Assembly (NCBI RefSeq): GCF_964204645.1
Contig: NC_134031.1
Coordinates: forward strand, 15,869,307 to 15,933,306
Length of the DNA: 64,000 nt
Reading direction: 5' to 3'
Origin: Tubulanus polymorphus
Lineage: Eukaryota; Nemertea; Palaeonemertea; Tubulaniformes; Tubulanidae
The notes beneath the pieces are model-generated. The model did not search any database. It worked only from the letters and a program-made list of their open reading frames with translations, and had not been told where the DNA came from. Positions 12,240 to 25,603 of the stretch are shown piece after piece (the stretch's first letter is position 1; each line of letters opens with the position of its first letter). The translations under genes were made by a program, and so were the position numbers.

Positions 12240-15200
12240 AAGAAGGTATCTCATCTCGTGGGGGTTCCCTAGTTTACGTCACATCCTGTTATTGGGTCAG
12301 GGTTACTAAGCACCGTTGCTGGTTGAAGAAGGCATCCCGACGGGGGTTTCCTATTTGACGTCACTTCCAGTTAATAGTTCAGCGGTTGCTAAGTGCTGTT
12401 GCTGGTTGCTACAGACTCGAATTCCGCTTCAGCAAGCGAAAAAACCGATACGCCGAAAAAAACTGCTCAACAACGAAGAAAACTTTGAAATAAGAGCCCA
12501 AAATAAGAGAATTGTGTCTAAATTTCATCAAATTGAAATCTAAAGGTGAGATAAGATCTGTAACTTGGACTTGAGTTTTAGAGTTGATGATTTTGTTGAA
12601 TAATTTGTCGAGTGAACAGTCTTCAACTAACCGCTTTAGATCTTCAAAACTTTACAACTGCAGTTTACTTTTTATAGCGAATATGTTTCGAAATCTTTTT
12701 GGAATGTAGCACGCATTCATCTGGTCAAATGATTTCAAGTCAGACTCCTTGAAATTAGAGGCGTGAATGCGTGATAAAGAGTAATTGATAAATGAATATG
12801 CGGTTAATTGAAGACTGTTTTACCGACCTCGTTTACTACTGGTAACGATTCAGTAAATACGTCGAAAGTGGATTCAATTTCATAAATTCTTATCAACTAT
12901 TTGAAATTGATTATTTTCATAACTAGGTTTAGTCTTTGGGTCTAATTCATTCTTTTTTATTCTTCAGAGAGTTTAGAAAAATAAATGCATTATTATTTTT
13001 CTAAACTATTACGATCATATTTACTCAAAACGTTAGTTTATATAAAAGTATCTCTATTTATTTTAAACGACAAAATGCGTCACGTGCATCTATCAAACAT
13101 TTTGAATTTTAAATAGCTCTTTTTCCATCCGTTGATGTTTTTAATCATAAATTACCAATAGAATCAATTAATTTTTATTACCAATGCTGTCTGATGGCAT
13201 GATCGCCGCTATGATTTGGCCACAAAATCGTCGACAGCATATGTCTATAGTTTAAGAATGACCGCATCAAGCTATTCATGTATAATACTTAACGTGGATG
13301 TAATGAAATAAACGGCAAAAAGGGAAGCGCTCTATCAGGAGTGAAGCCAAAACGGCCCAGGCCTTCCTAATTTTTTTTCTGAAAAATCATATCTTCTCAA
13401 ACAGGCTTAAGAAAGTTACAAATACAGTGACAATTTATTGCCGGTCATTTTGTTCTAGAATCACTCTAGCCTTCAAAAAATATTCAAAAATTTCTTGAGG
13501 TTGGGCCCCCAAACCCCTCGTAGGACGCTTCGCTCCTAAGCTCGCGCGGTCATGATGTACCAAATTCGTGTATACAACCAGGCCTCGGGAACCCTCCCCT
13601 TATTCTCAATTCCTGGGTCCACCCCTGTCTACATATACTTCATGCCCTTCATTTATAAAGTGAGAGTGAGATCTTTAAGTGTTTCCTATGAATATCAACG
13701 TATATTTTACCGACCACACATGAACTATAGTTTATTACATTCGACCCACCCACGTTATCCCCTAGATTCAACAAAACGCTTCCCTAAGCATTTACTATTT
13801 CCGAGTTTATTTAATAAATGGAAAGAATTGCTTCTCGTATCAAACTTTATCAAGAGTAGAATTCATTTATCACAGCTTAATATACCGAGGGATTTATTTC
13901 CTTGGATCAATTTATTAGGGGAGAGATAGTCACGGGTAGATAAGATACTTTACCAACTCAGGAGGAGGGTGTTTCCACGATGACGTCATGATCATTGGGT
14001 TGAGATTGGTATCCCGCGGTATCCCATGGGCTTTTCCGATTTGACGTCACATCCTGCAGTGGGCCCAGGGGTTGCTAAGAAGGTTGGGTTGCTAAGTGCT
14101 GTTGCTGGTTGTTACAGACACGAATCCCGCTTCATCAAGTAAAAAAAAAAGATGCGCTCGAAAACTCTTTAAAAGTGAACAAAACAAGAGTCCAATTACT
14201 TCTGAAACTTATCAAATTGATATCTAAAGGTGAGATAAGATCTGTAACATGGACTTGAGTTTTAGAGTTGATGATTTTGTTGAATAATTTGTCGAGTGAA
14301 CAGTCTTCATCTAACCGCTTTAGATCTTCAAAACTTTCCAAATTAAGTTTACTTTTTATAGCGAATATGTTTCGAAATCGTTTTGAAATGTCGCACGCAT
14401 TCATCTGGTCAAATGATTTCAAGTCAGACTCCTTGAAATTAGAGGCGTGAATGCGTGATAAAGAGTAATTGATAAATGAATATGCGGTTAATTGAAGATT
14501 GTTTTACCGACCTCGTTTACTACTGGTAACGATTCAGTAAATACGTCACAACCTTCCCGTTATCCCTTCGCATTCTATTTCACATTACAATCTCTCCAGA
14601 ATTATTCAGACATCATTCATAACTTAGGATGAAATTCATTTAGTTTCCCATTCGAAAGGAAATTCAGAATTAGGTTACTTTGAAAGTGGAATGAATTTCA
14701 TAAATGCTTATCAACTATTTGAAATTGATTGTTTTGATAACTAGGTTTAGTCTTCGGGTCTAATTCATTCTTCTTTTTTTTTCTTCAGAAAGTTTAAAAA
14801 AATAAATGCATTATTATTTTTCTAAATGATTACGATCATATTTACTCAAAACGTTAGTTTATATAAAAGTATCTCTATTAATTGTAAACGACAAAATGCG
14901 TCACGTGCATCTATCAAACATTTTGAATTTTGAATAGCTCTTTTTCCATCCGTTGATGGTTTTAAACATAAATTACCGATAGAATAAATTAAGTTTTATT
15001 ACCAATGCTGTCTGATGGCATGATCGCCGCTATGATTTGGCCACAAAATCGTCGACAGCATCTTATGTCTACAGTTTAAGAATGACCGCGTCAAGCTATT
15101 CCTGTGTAATACTTAACGTGGGTGTAATGAAATAAACGGTTACAAGGTAAGCGCTCTATCAGGAGCTAAGCCAAAACGGCCCAGGCCTTCCTAATTTTTT

Positions 15201-18200
15201 GAAAAATCAAATCTTCTCAACCAGGTTTAAGAAAGTTACAGATACAGTGATAATTTATTGCCGGTCATTTTGTTTTAGAATCACTCTAGCCTTCAGAAAA
15301 TATTCCGTTTTTCAAAGATTTCTTGAGGTTGGGCCCCCAGACCCCTCGTAGGACGCTTTGCACCTAAGCTCGCGGTCATGATGTACCAAATTAGGTTTTG
15401 AACATTCTATCTCCACCCCCCTCCTATCCCTTTCGAAATTCCTGGATCTGCCCCTATCTACATATACTTCAAAGTATGCCCTTCATTTATAAAGTGAGAG
15501 TGAGATCTGTAAATGTTTCCAAGGAGTATCAACAAATTTTTACCGACCCCACATGAACTATAGTTTATTTATTACATTTGACCCCATCCACGTCATCCCC
15601 TATTCAACAAAACGCTTCCCTAAGTGTTCATAATTTCTGAGTTGAATTTGCTAAATGGAAAGAATCACTTGTATCAAACTTTATCAAGAGTAGAATTCAT
15701 TTATCACAGCTTAATATACCGAGGGATTTATTTCCTTGGATCGATTTATTAGGGGAGAGATAGTCACGGGTAGATAAGATACTTTACCAACTCAGGAGGA
15801 GGGTGTTACCACGATGACGTCATGATCATTGGTTTGAGAATGGTATCCCGCGGTATCCCATGGGCTTTTCCGATTTGACGTCACATCCTGCAATGGGCCC
15901 AGGGGTTGCTAAGAAGGTTGGGTTGCTAAGTGCTGTTGCTGGTTGTTACAGACACGAATCCCGCTTCACCAAGTGAAAAAACGGATGCGCTCGAAAATCT
16001 GTTAAAAAGTGAACAAAACAAGGGTCAAATTACATCTGAAACTTATCAAATCGATATCTCAAGGTGAGATAAGATCTGTAACATGGACTTGAGTTTTAGA
16101 GTTGATGATTTTGTTGAATAATTTGTCGAGTGAACAGTCTTCAATTAACCGCTTTAGATCTTCAAAACTTTCCAAATGAAGTTTACTTTTTATAGTGAAT
16201 ATGTTTCGAAATCGTTTTGAAATGTAGCACGCATTCATCTGGTCAAATGATTTCAAGTCAGACTCCTTGAAATTAGAGGCGTGAATGCGTGATAAAGAGT
16301 AATTGATAAATGAATATGCGGTTAATTGAAGGCTGTTTTACCGACCTCGTTTACTACTGGTATCGATTCAGTAAATACGTCACAACCTTCCCGTTATCCC
16401 TTCGCATTCTATTTCACATTACAATATCTCCAGAATTATTCAGACATCATTCATAACTCAGGATGAAATTCATTTAGTTTCCCATTTGAGAAGAATTCAG
16501 AATTTGGTTAGTTTGAACGTGGAATGAATTTCATAAATTCTTATCAACTATTTGAAATTGATTGTTTTGATAACTAGGTTTAGTCTTCGGGTCTAATTCA
16601 TTCTTCTTTTTTTTTCTTCAGAGAGTTTAGAAAAGTAAATGCATTATTATTTTTCTAAACGATTGCGATCATATTTACTCAAAACGTTAGTTTATATAAA
16701 AGTATCTCGTTTTATTTTAACCGACAAAATGCGTCACGTGCATCTATCAAACATTTTGAATTTTGAATAGCTCTTTTTCCATCCGTTGATGTTTTTAATC
16801 ATAAATTACCGATAGAATCAATTAAGTTTTATTTCCAATGCTGTCTGATGGCATGATCGCCGCTATGATTTGGCCACAAAATCGTCGACAGCGTCTTATG
16901 TCTATAGTTTAAGAATGACCGCGTCAAGCTATTCCTGTGTAATGCTTAACGTGGATGTAATGAAATAAACGGTTACAAGGTAAGCGCTCTATCAGGAGCT
17001 AAGCCAAAACGGCCCAGGCCTTCCTAATTTTTTGAAAAATCAAATCTTCTCAACCAGGTTAGAAAGTTACAGATACAGTGATAATTTATTGCCGGTCATT
17101 TTGTTTTAGAATCACTCTAGCCTTCAGAAAATATTCCGTTTCTCAAAATTTTCTTGAGGTTGGGCCCCCAGACCTCTCGTAGGACGCTTTGCACCTAAGC
17201 TCGCGGTCATGATGTACCAAATTAGGTTTTGAACATTCTATCTCCACCCCCCTCCTATCCCTTTCGAAATTCCTGGATCTGCCCCTATCTACATATACTT
17301 CAAAGTATGCCCTTCATTTATAAAGTGAGAGTGAGATCTGTAAATGTTTCCAAGGAGTATCAACAAATTTTTACCGACCCCACATGAACTATAGTTTATT
17401 TATTACATTTGACCCCATCCACGTCATCCCCTATTCAACAAAACGCTTCCCTAAGTGTTCATAATTTCTGAGTTGAATTTGCTAAATGGAAAGAATCACT
17501 TATTGTATCAAACTTTATCAAGAGTAGAATTCATTTATCACAGCTTAATATACCGAGGGATTTATTTCCTTGGATCAATTTATTGGGGGAGAGATAGTCA
17601 CGGGTAGATAAGATACTTTACCAAGTCAGGAGGAGGGTGTTTCCACGATGACGTCATGATCATTGGTTTGAGAATGGTATCCCGCGGTATCCCATGGGCT
17701 TTTCCGATTTGACGTCACATCCTGCAGTGGGCCCAGGGGTTGCTAAGAAGGTTGGGTTGCTAAGTGCTGTTGCTGGTTGTTACAGACACGAATCCCGCTT
17801 CACCAAGTGGAAAAACCGATGCGCTCGAAAACTCTTTAAAAGTGAACAAAAGAAGGGTCCAATTACATCTGAAACTTATCAAATTGATATATAAAGGTGA
17901 GATAAGATCTGTAACATGGACTTGAGTTTTAGAGTTGATGATTTTGTTGAATAATTTGTCGAGTGAACAGTCTTCAATTAACCGCTTTAGATCTTCAAAA
18001 CTTTCCAACTGCAGTTTACTTTTTATAGCGAATATGTTTCGAAATCGTTTTGGAATGTAGCACGCGTTCATCTGGTCAAATGATTTCAAGTCAGACTCCT
18101 TGAAATTAGAGGCGTGAATGCGTGATAAAGAGTAATTGATAAATGAATATGCGGTTAATTGAAGGCTGTTTTACCGACCTCGTTTACTACTGGTAACGAT

Positions 18201-18300
18201 TCAGTAAATATGTCACAACCTTCCCGTTATCCCTTCGCATTCGATTTCACATTATAATCTCTCCAGAATTATTCTCATCTTACAAATAGACACGATTCAT
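12240..18300. repeat. Tandem array of ~1.834-kb repeats, about 3.3 copies
   Basis: A landmark TTGACGTCACATCCTGCA(G/A)TG occurs at 14041, 15875 and 17709, two intervals of exactly 1,834 bp. A diverged version lies at 12355, 1,686 bp before the first. Each unit also carries TCCCGCGGTATCCCATGGGC, the segment GCTGTCTGATGGCATGATCG, and CAGGAGG-rich stretches in the same order. The first unit is the most diverged; units 2 and 3 are highly similar. The array directly follows Ig paralogue 2. On the minus strand each unit contains a ~95-codon open stretch, described separately. Confidence 0.88.
17903..18172 (-). CDS. Repeat-borne open exon candidate, conserved in the tandem units
   Basis: Best copy of a minus-strand open stretch present in every unit (also at about 12550-12820, 14235-14505 and 16065-16340). 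Reading begins after an AAACAG acceptor-like site and gives LQLTAYSFINYSLSRIHAS, KESDLKSFDQMNAC, KRFRNIFAIKSKL, SFEDLKRLIEDCSLDKLFNK and so on. Units 2-4 stay open while the oldest unit has one stop codon. On the opposite strand an AG...GT-flanked segment also looks weakly exon-like (SEKTDALENLLKSEQ in unit 3). I do not recognise the protein. It may be a gene fragment captured by the repeat. Confidence 0.3.
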
Positions 18301-18417
18301 AACTCAGAAATTCAGAATTTGGTTAGTTAGTGAAATGAACCTCGGGAGTTCTTATCAAATATTCAATTATCCTGATAGCTAGGTCCAGTTTCCATTATCA
18401 TTCATTTATCTTCGTGC

Positions 18418-18748
18418 CATGGTTCTCACAGGTACATGAAATAAAAATTCCCAAGTTTTTCCAAAGTATTTCAAGAGTGATTTTTCAATATCTCCGAATG
18501 GAAATGAATAGATACAATCATGATACAGTCAACATTTTAGTGGTGACATGTTGATAAAGGTGATTTTCCAGGGAAATCGCCGAAGAAAGTTGCCCTTGGC
18601 AAAAGCAATAGGTGAAATGTAAATAAATTTCCCAAATATTTCCCTGATTTTGAAAAATTTTTCTAATTCCCCAATATTTCCAAACTGGGAATTATTATTT
18701 CATAATTCCCAACTTTTCCACTAATTACCCCGTTCTGTGGGAGCCGTG
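18418..18748. mobile_element. MITE-like element with CATGGYTCCCA ends, copy 1
   Basis: 331-bp element starting CATGGTTCTCA and ending TGGGAGCCGTG, imperfect inverted termini. The interior shares long blocks with a second copy at 53812-54120, e.g. GGAAATCGC, GAAGAAAGTTGCCCTTGGCA and TTTCCAAACTGGGAATTATT. The first ~60 bases of the window carry related AAATATTTGGG strings. It is non-autonomous and its class is undetermined. Confidence 0.7.
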
Positions 18749-19510
18749 TTGTACAGAAAGGTTAGAAAATTATTATTTGAAATTCAGAAAATTAGAAATT
18801 ATTATTTAAAAATCGTTTAGAAAATTTTTACGAATGATTACAATCACGTAAAGATAAAATTCAATATTAAAAACTCCAGTTTACAAAAATCCTCATTCAC
18901 CTTGGATAACAAAGCGCATACGTGCAAACGGCTGAAATCCCATTCGTTTAGGGTTCGAATCCGATTGATTAAGGGTCGATTCAGCACAGTTTTCTCTAAA
19001 ATGTTCTCCGTTTGTACGATCCCCACTATGATCTATGACAAATGATTTTATCTAAAGCAACTGTTGAAATTGAATTTTATTCTACTGAGTAATATTTTGT
19101 ATATCTGTCAATTGTCGTATGTTTTTGTGAATTTGTATAGTCTGTTGAGATATTTGATGTAATGGACTGTAAATAGTTATCGATATTATTATTATTATTA
19201 TTATCATATTATTAGCCACGGTATTCTTGACAGATAATGTCCGATAATTCAAGAGAATGGCCGCTGTTTGTCAGATCGGGCTTTTCTTGTCTAATTCTTT
19301 GTGGACATACGACAAATGGTCTCATAGAAAGCACCCTCTAAGGCCCCGATTTCAAGTTTAGATACATCACTGAAGTGACCAGAAAAATTTTTCGTAGGAG
19401 ATTATTTCTAAATAGATAATCATTTACTACGAACTTAGGCGGTTTGTAAAATAGATGAATTCGTAGATTTTTGTAGATGCAAAATTGGTATTTTCCCGAT
19501 TTGATTACAG
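18749..19510. other. AT-rich spacer with a trinucleotide run
   Basis: Unassigned sequence between the MITE and the next gene. It contains an (ATT)n tract at about 19185-19212 and a B-box-like GGTTCGAATCC at about 18953 without a convincing tRNA fold. The next gene's first recognised exon is preceded by TGATTACAG at 19502-19510. Confidence 0.4.
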
Positions 19511-19523
19511 GTATTTAGGTACG

Positions 19524-20959
19524 ATGGATCGACTTGGTATACCACGGTGTATCGACAGATATTCTGATGAATCCATCAAGAGATATTTAGCGACGAAATT
19601 CGATAGCGTACAACCAAAGGGTTATAGCTTCAACGAATACGATGTACCAAAGATGCCACACCTTTCCCCTGAACCACCACGCAGTATTAAAGTAAGTATC
19701 AAGAACCCAAAACTGATTATGAAATAAGTAAAAAATCTTCATATCTCTGAATATTTTTCTTCTCAGATTTGTAAGTAGTAGTAATAGATGAGTAAAATCC
19801 GACAAAAAGAATGAATGAATCTAAAAAGTTTTGAATATTAGAATTATTTCGCTTGGTTGCTTTAGACTTAGAAGGGTGGCAGCAACCACCCGAAATAATT
19901 CTCATATTTAAAAAAAAAACGTTTTAGATTAATTCAATTATTGTGGGATTTCACTCACCGTTTTATCACGGATATTGTGATCGACAACTGATTCATTAGT
20001 AGTATAGATATATTATTATAAATGCGACAATATCTATTTCAGCCAATGGGAAAAAAGAAAGAACAACTTTCGATGACTGAATTATCTGAATATTACAAAG
20101 CGAAGGGACGTCGTCAGGGTAAATATAGATTCTAACTTCGTAACACCAAAACAGCGACGAGTTCTTAGTTATAACGTTTTTATAATCGTGTAAGGATTTT
20201 TTCCCTTCAGCCGAACGACACTTCGACTTGCCGGAAATTACCGCAAAATCGGTGAACATCGAACCAAACTTTCGACACGTTTACATTCCGCAAGCTATTG
20301 ACAGATATCGACGTCCGCCGAATATCCTGCGCAAAGTAGAAGGCGAAGATCGGTACACTCCGGTAAAAAGCCCTCCTTCAGATACTTATATCGCTGAATA
20401 CGGCGATTCGCTGAAGAGTAAAGGAAAGGATTCGGGAATTCGCTTCGACGATGTGCCGTTTAATGTATTGATCAACATTAAAAGATATCTTCCGTTGCCG
20501 CCACCAACTTCGCCGGAAACGTACGAGAACCATCGTCGACAATTACTGCTCGAAGAACCGATTATCAAGCAGAACCACACCGTCAACAAACTCAGAGGCA
20601 ATTTACAGTCGATGGCTTCGCTCCGGGTGCCGCCGAAAGAGAGCGTATTTCCCGAAATCACCGGTACCGGTCTAATGAAGAGTAACAGAAAGACAACCAG
20701 CCTCGCAAAACTCTACTCGCAGAAGTTACTGCCCAAAATCGAGACAGACGATACGGCCGAAATCGAGAAAAAAGATGTAAAAGTCCAGCTTCCAGAAATT
20801 GTCGGAGAACAAGCGCCACGAACGAATGTCAGAAAGAGAAGAAATTTACCTCAACAGCAAGAACGACGACGACAACGACGAGAAGGCGGAGCAATGAAAA
20901 AAGTGAAACAAACCATCACCGCAGCTCATGACGACCGACTTCGACCAACCCGTAACTAA
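19524..20959 (+). CDS. Unrecognised three-exon gene, basic Pro/Arg/Lys-rich 330-aa protein
   Basis: Exons 19524-19691, 20043-20118 and 20211-20959 join in consistent phase (AAA|GTAAGT; TTTCAG|CCAATG; CAGG|GTAAAT; CTTCAG|CCGAAC). The ATG at 19524 lies just after a TTACAG acceptor, so a 5' non-coding exon is likely. The protein starts MDRLGIPRCIDRYSDESIKR, contains two similar IDRY-centred motifs (CIDRYSDE and AIDRYRRPP), and ends in a long Arg/Lys/Gln-rich tail (RKRRNLPQQQERRRQRREGG). There is no signal peptide or membrane segment. The composition, with many short Pro-Tyr/Tyr-Arg motifs, recalls small microtubule- or sperm-associated proteins, but this is only an impression. It is flanked on both sides by repeat arrays yet shows no disruption. 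Confidence 0.72.
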
Positions 20960-23900
20960 AGAAAAATTTTGTAAACTCAACATAACCTTTTCAGTTGGAA
21001 GAGCAGCATGTAATTTGAATATCTAATCATGACCCATCAGCTCAAAATTCCTTTTAGACATTTATATCTTTACGATCTCCTTTACGATTTCCTTCTTCAA
21101 TTCCTGTCCGTTGCTGCTCTTCCTGTCTACCATAACAGAAGTCATATAGGCTCTTAACGTATGCGCTGCTATCTTAAATAGCGAAACAGAACGATAGAGA
21201 TGGTCATTTTAGGTGTGTAGTGATCAGTATTGGAACCTTTCAATACTGGACTGGGATTTATGGTTACTGGGGGCTCAAATCAGTCGAGCCTAATGGGAAA
21301 TCCACGCCTCAACCTCCAGTAGTGGCTTCCTCATCCAATTCTTCCAATTTTTCAACTTCCTTTTTAAATTTGGCTTGAGTTCAATATATTGTACATGTTT
21401 AGCAGAGAGTTAAACTTGGTGTCATTTTCAGGCCCGAAAATGGAACCGATGTTTAACTCTTCTGCTGTAAACATTTCCCGATCTCAGTTCATGATTCGTA
21501 TATCGTATGCACAGCTAATTTCATAATAGTACAGAAAAGCGATTGAGATTGTGTTTTCAGTATTGGACCCTTCCAATACTGGATTGGTATGGTTACTGGG
21601 GGCTCAGATCATTGGAGCCTAATGGGAACTCCACGACCCAACCTCTAGGAGCGGAATCTTTTTGTAACATCAGGTACAAAAATTATTTTCTTGTTGAGTC
21701 GTTTTTTTACCACAACATCTAACAATTTATAGTAAGATGTTGTAATTGGTTTGCTGACGATGGCCAAAATATCAGTATATAGGTGCTGCACATGGAACGC
21801 TATGGGGAGACATCTACGATACATTTACAATTTTTTTCCAATCAATATTAAATTCATTTTAGTCGCAGAGGTTCAAATCATTGTAGCACAAAGCCACGCT
21901 TAAACCTCCAAAGCATCTACATTAAACTTTTCTGCTGAAGAAATTTCCTGAACTCAGTAAATGATTTATTCTATGTCGTATGCACAACAATTTTCATAAT
22001 AGTCCAGAAAAGCAATTGAGATTGTGTTATCAGTATTGGAACCTTCTAATACTGAATTGGTATGGTTACTGGGGGCTCAGATCATTGGAGCCTAATGGGA
22101 ACTCCACGACCCAACCTCCAGGAGTGGATTTCCTTTTCAATTTACTTATATTTGGTTTCCGTTTCCCCCCTTCAATCCTCTTCCCGCCGCCTGGTATCTA
22201 CGAACATGGTGAGATGTCCCATTACTGAAAATGCATAAGTCAATGGTCACAAGGAGATTCAGTGATCATAGTCTGATCTGAGTAATTAGTAAAGTGTCAT
22301 GTAAAGCTACCCCACTCTTTCAACAACCAGACGTGTGGTTCTACGCTGTTGTGACAAAACTGGCAACAGCGTGAAAAGAAAGACGCATATCTGAACTGGT
22401 CGGTTGTTCAGGGAGTACATGGATTGGTAGAGTATAGGGTAGTCGAACGTATCTGGTTGTTGTGTGGGGTAGCTCAGTTTTTTCTTAACCGTGGGACGGT
22501 TGAATAAGAGAGGTGTATATCTGAACTATAGCTGGTAGTTTAGGGAGCGCCGTGGAGTTTGGTGAACTAGGTTACTCAGATCAGCTGTGGTTGCTGTGTC
22601 TTTCTTGTGAGCAACTTATGAATTTTCTACATTGGACCCCTTGATCGTGAATCTTTTTGTGCCAGTTTTACGCATCTCAACAGTCTCCAAATCTTCAAAA
22701 TTTCCTTAATGATCTTGCGTTTAATCCATCGTCTGGTTCTTCGTTACCTTTCAAGTTTCCCCTTCTATCGTTTCCGATTCAAAACCTCTGTTCCCTCGTG
22801 TATTCTATAACTCGAGCCTCTCCCTAAATCCTTCCCATCCTCATGACATTTGGTGTGTACGGTTACTGGGGGCTCATGTCATCGCATTAAGCCTAACGGG
22901 AGCCCCCGCCCCGACGTTCTCCAGTAGCATATTACCCATTACCATTCGATTTTCATCCTTTAGCTTTTGAAAAAAACCAGATTTATTTTTTGAATAACTA
23001 AACAGAACGAGCGAGATTGCCATTCTAGGTGTGTAGTGATCAGTTGGGATTTATGGTTACTGGGGGCCCAAATCAGTCGAGCCTATTGGGAAATCCACGC
23101 CCCAACCTCCAGTAGTGGTGTCCTTATCAAATTCTTCCAATTTTTCAACTTCCTTTTAAAATTTGGCTTGAGTTCAATATATTGTACATGTTTAACAGAG
23201 AGTTAAACTCGGTGTTATTTTTAGGCCCGAAAATGCAACTGACATTTAACTCTTCTGTTCTAAACAACTGAACCCAGTAAATGATTAATTCCATATCGTA
23301 TGCACAGCTATTTCCATAATAGCCCAGAAAAGCGATTGAGATTGTGTTATCAGTATTGGAGCCTTCTTATACTGGATGTGTATGGTTGCTGGGGGCTCAG
23401 ATCATTGGAGCCTAATGGGAAGTCCATGCCCCAACCTCCAGTAGTGGTGTACCCATCCAATTCTTCCGATTTTTCAACTTCCTTTTTAAATTTGGCTTGA
23501 GTTCAATGTCTTTTACATGTTTAACAGAGAGTTAAACTCGGTTTCATTTTTAGGCCCGAAAATGGAACCGATGTTCAACTCTTCTGCTGTAAACACCTCC
23601 CGATCTCAGTTCAAGATTCATTCTATGTCGTATGCACAGCTATTTCCATAATAGTCCAAAAAAGTGATTGAGATTGTGTTATCAGTATTGGAGCCTTCTA
23701 ATACGGGATTGGTATGGTTACTGGGGGCTCAGATCATTGGAGCCTAATGGGAACTCCACGACCCAACCTCCGGTAGTGGATTCCGCGCCCAATTCTATCA
23801 ATTATTAATGTATGCACAGTTATCTTGAATAGTGAAACAGAACGAGAGAGATGGCCATTTTAGGTGTGTAGTGATCAGTATTGGAACCCTTCAATGCTGG

Positions 23901-24406
23901 ACTGGGATTTATGGTTACTGGGGGCTCAAATCAGTCGAGCCTAATGGGAAGTCCACGCCCCAACCTCCAGTAGTGGCGTCCTCATCCAATTCTTCCAATT
24001 TTTCAACTACCTTTCTAAATTTGGTTTGAGTTCAATGCCTTGTACATGTTTAACAGAGAGTTAAACTCGGTTTCATTTTTAGGCCCGAAATGCAACTGAC
24101 ATTTAACTCTTCTGTTCTAAACATCTGAACCCAGTCAATGATTAATTACATATCGAATGCACAGCTATTTCCACAATAGTCCAGAAAAGCGATTGAGATT
24201 GTGTTATCAGTATTGGAGCCTTTCAATACTGGATTGGTATGGTTACTGGGGGCTCAGATCATTGGAGCCTAATGGGAACTCCACGACCCAACCTCCGGTA
24301 GTGGATTCCGCACCCAATTCTATCAATTTTAATGCACAATTATCTTGAATAACATAACAGAACGAGAGAGTAATCGAATGAAACACTCTAATCCGTGTTT
24401 ACTGCA

Positions 24407-25603
24407 GATTAATTGAAGAAGTTCCACAATTCGAATTTTATATGAAATAATGTATTAGAACGAAACCACAACATTTCGGCTGTTGACTAATGGCCATCAT
24501 CAGGTGGAAATGACCAGAAAACAGAAGTAACGTAGCATATAAACTTACAGGACATAAACAAAAGCGATGTGTCAGAATAAATGTAAACAGAACAAGTGAC
24601 AAATGAAAACAACCGAGGGGTACCGTAGAAACCACAAAATTCTATGAACAGTTAGGATGAATACAAATTATGTAACTAAAGTGGAGTAGAAGCGGATGGG
24701 GATAGCAGTGTGACACGTAGTGACATTAACCAAAATCTAGTAGAGAGTTGATATGTCTAGATAATAATTGTTTATGTGGAGAAAAACCATTATTTAGATT
24801 GGTAGATAAGTTGGATTTCGAAAGTTTACAAATAAGGGCTGATTCCACTATGTGACTCTTATGGATGTCTTTACAAGGATAAATGAGTTTAGAATTGTGA
24901 AAGTCAAATTTGTGGTTGGTTGTAAAAACATGATTTGCTATCCCACTCTCGGGCTTTTGATTAGGAGTGTCTACCCTATGTTCCTTAATACGTTGACTAG
25001 GGTCGCAATCTTAGTCAAGGCATTAAGGAACATAGGGTAGACATCCGTAATCAAAAGCCTGAGAGTGGGATAGCAAATCATGTTTTAACAACCAACCACA
25101 AATTTGACTTTCCAAATTCTAAACTCATTTATCCTTGTAAAGACATCCATAAGAGACACATAGTGGAATCAGCCCTTATTTGTAAACTTTCGAAATCCAA
25201 TTTATCTACCAATCTAAATACTGGTTTTTCTCAACATAATCAATTATTATCTAGACATATCAACTCTCTACTCGATTTTGGTTAATGTCTCTATGTGTCA
25301 CACTGCTATCCCCATCCACTTCTACTCCACTTTATTAGTTACATATTTGTATTCATCCTGACTGTTCATAGAATTTTGTGGTTTCTACGGTACCCCTTGG
25401 TTGTTTTCATTTGTCACTTGTTCTGTTTACATTTATTCTAATACATCGCTTTTGTTTATGTCCTGTAAGTTTATATGCTATGTTACTTCTGTTCTGGTCA
25501 TTCCATCTGATGATGGCCGTTAGTCAACAGCCGAAACGTTGTGATTTCGGTCTAATAAATTATTTCATATAGAATTCGAATTGTGGGACTTCTTCAATTA
25601 ATC
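24407..25603. mobile_element. Palindromic Penelope-like element remnant 1
   Basis: Two ~570-bp arms in inverted orientation around a short centre (~24988-25023). Outer ends are GATTAATTGAAGAAG and its complement. Read outward from the centre, each arm encodes fragments resembling the C-terminal GIY-YIG endonuclease region of Penelope-like elements (RNQKPESGIANHV, then NHKCDFP, then SHIVESALICK in the best copy), followed by a 3' tail with CTGATGATGG...CCGAAAC. All frames are broken. The 5' ends of both arms meet head to head. The same palindrome recurs 2,297 bp to the right. Confidence 0.78.

Noticed and set aside
18945-18965. Possible tRNA (GGTTCGAATCC)
   Set aside because: The B box matches but the T stem does not pair beyond two bases and no cloverleaf can be drawn.
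25378-25572. Recurrent ~64-codon frames (MVSTVPLGCFHLSLV...) on both strands
   Set aside because: They start at non-ATG codons and lie in the 3' tail of the Penelope remnants, downstream of the coding relic. They recur because the palindrome recurs, not because they are genes.
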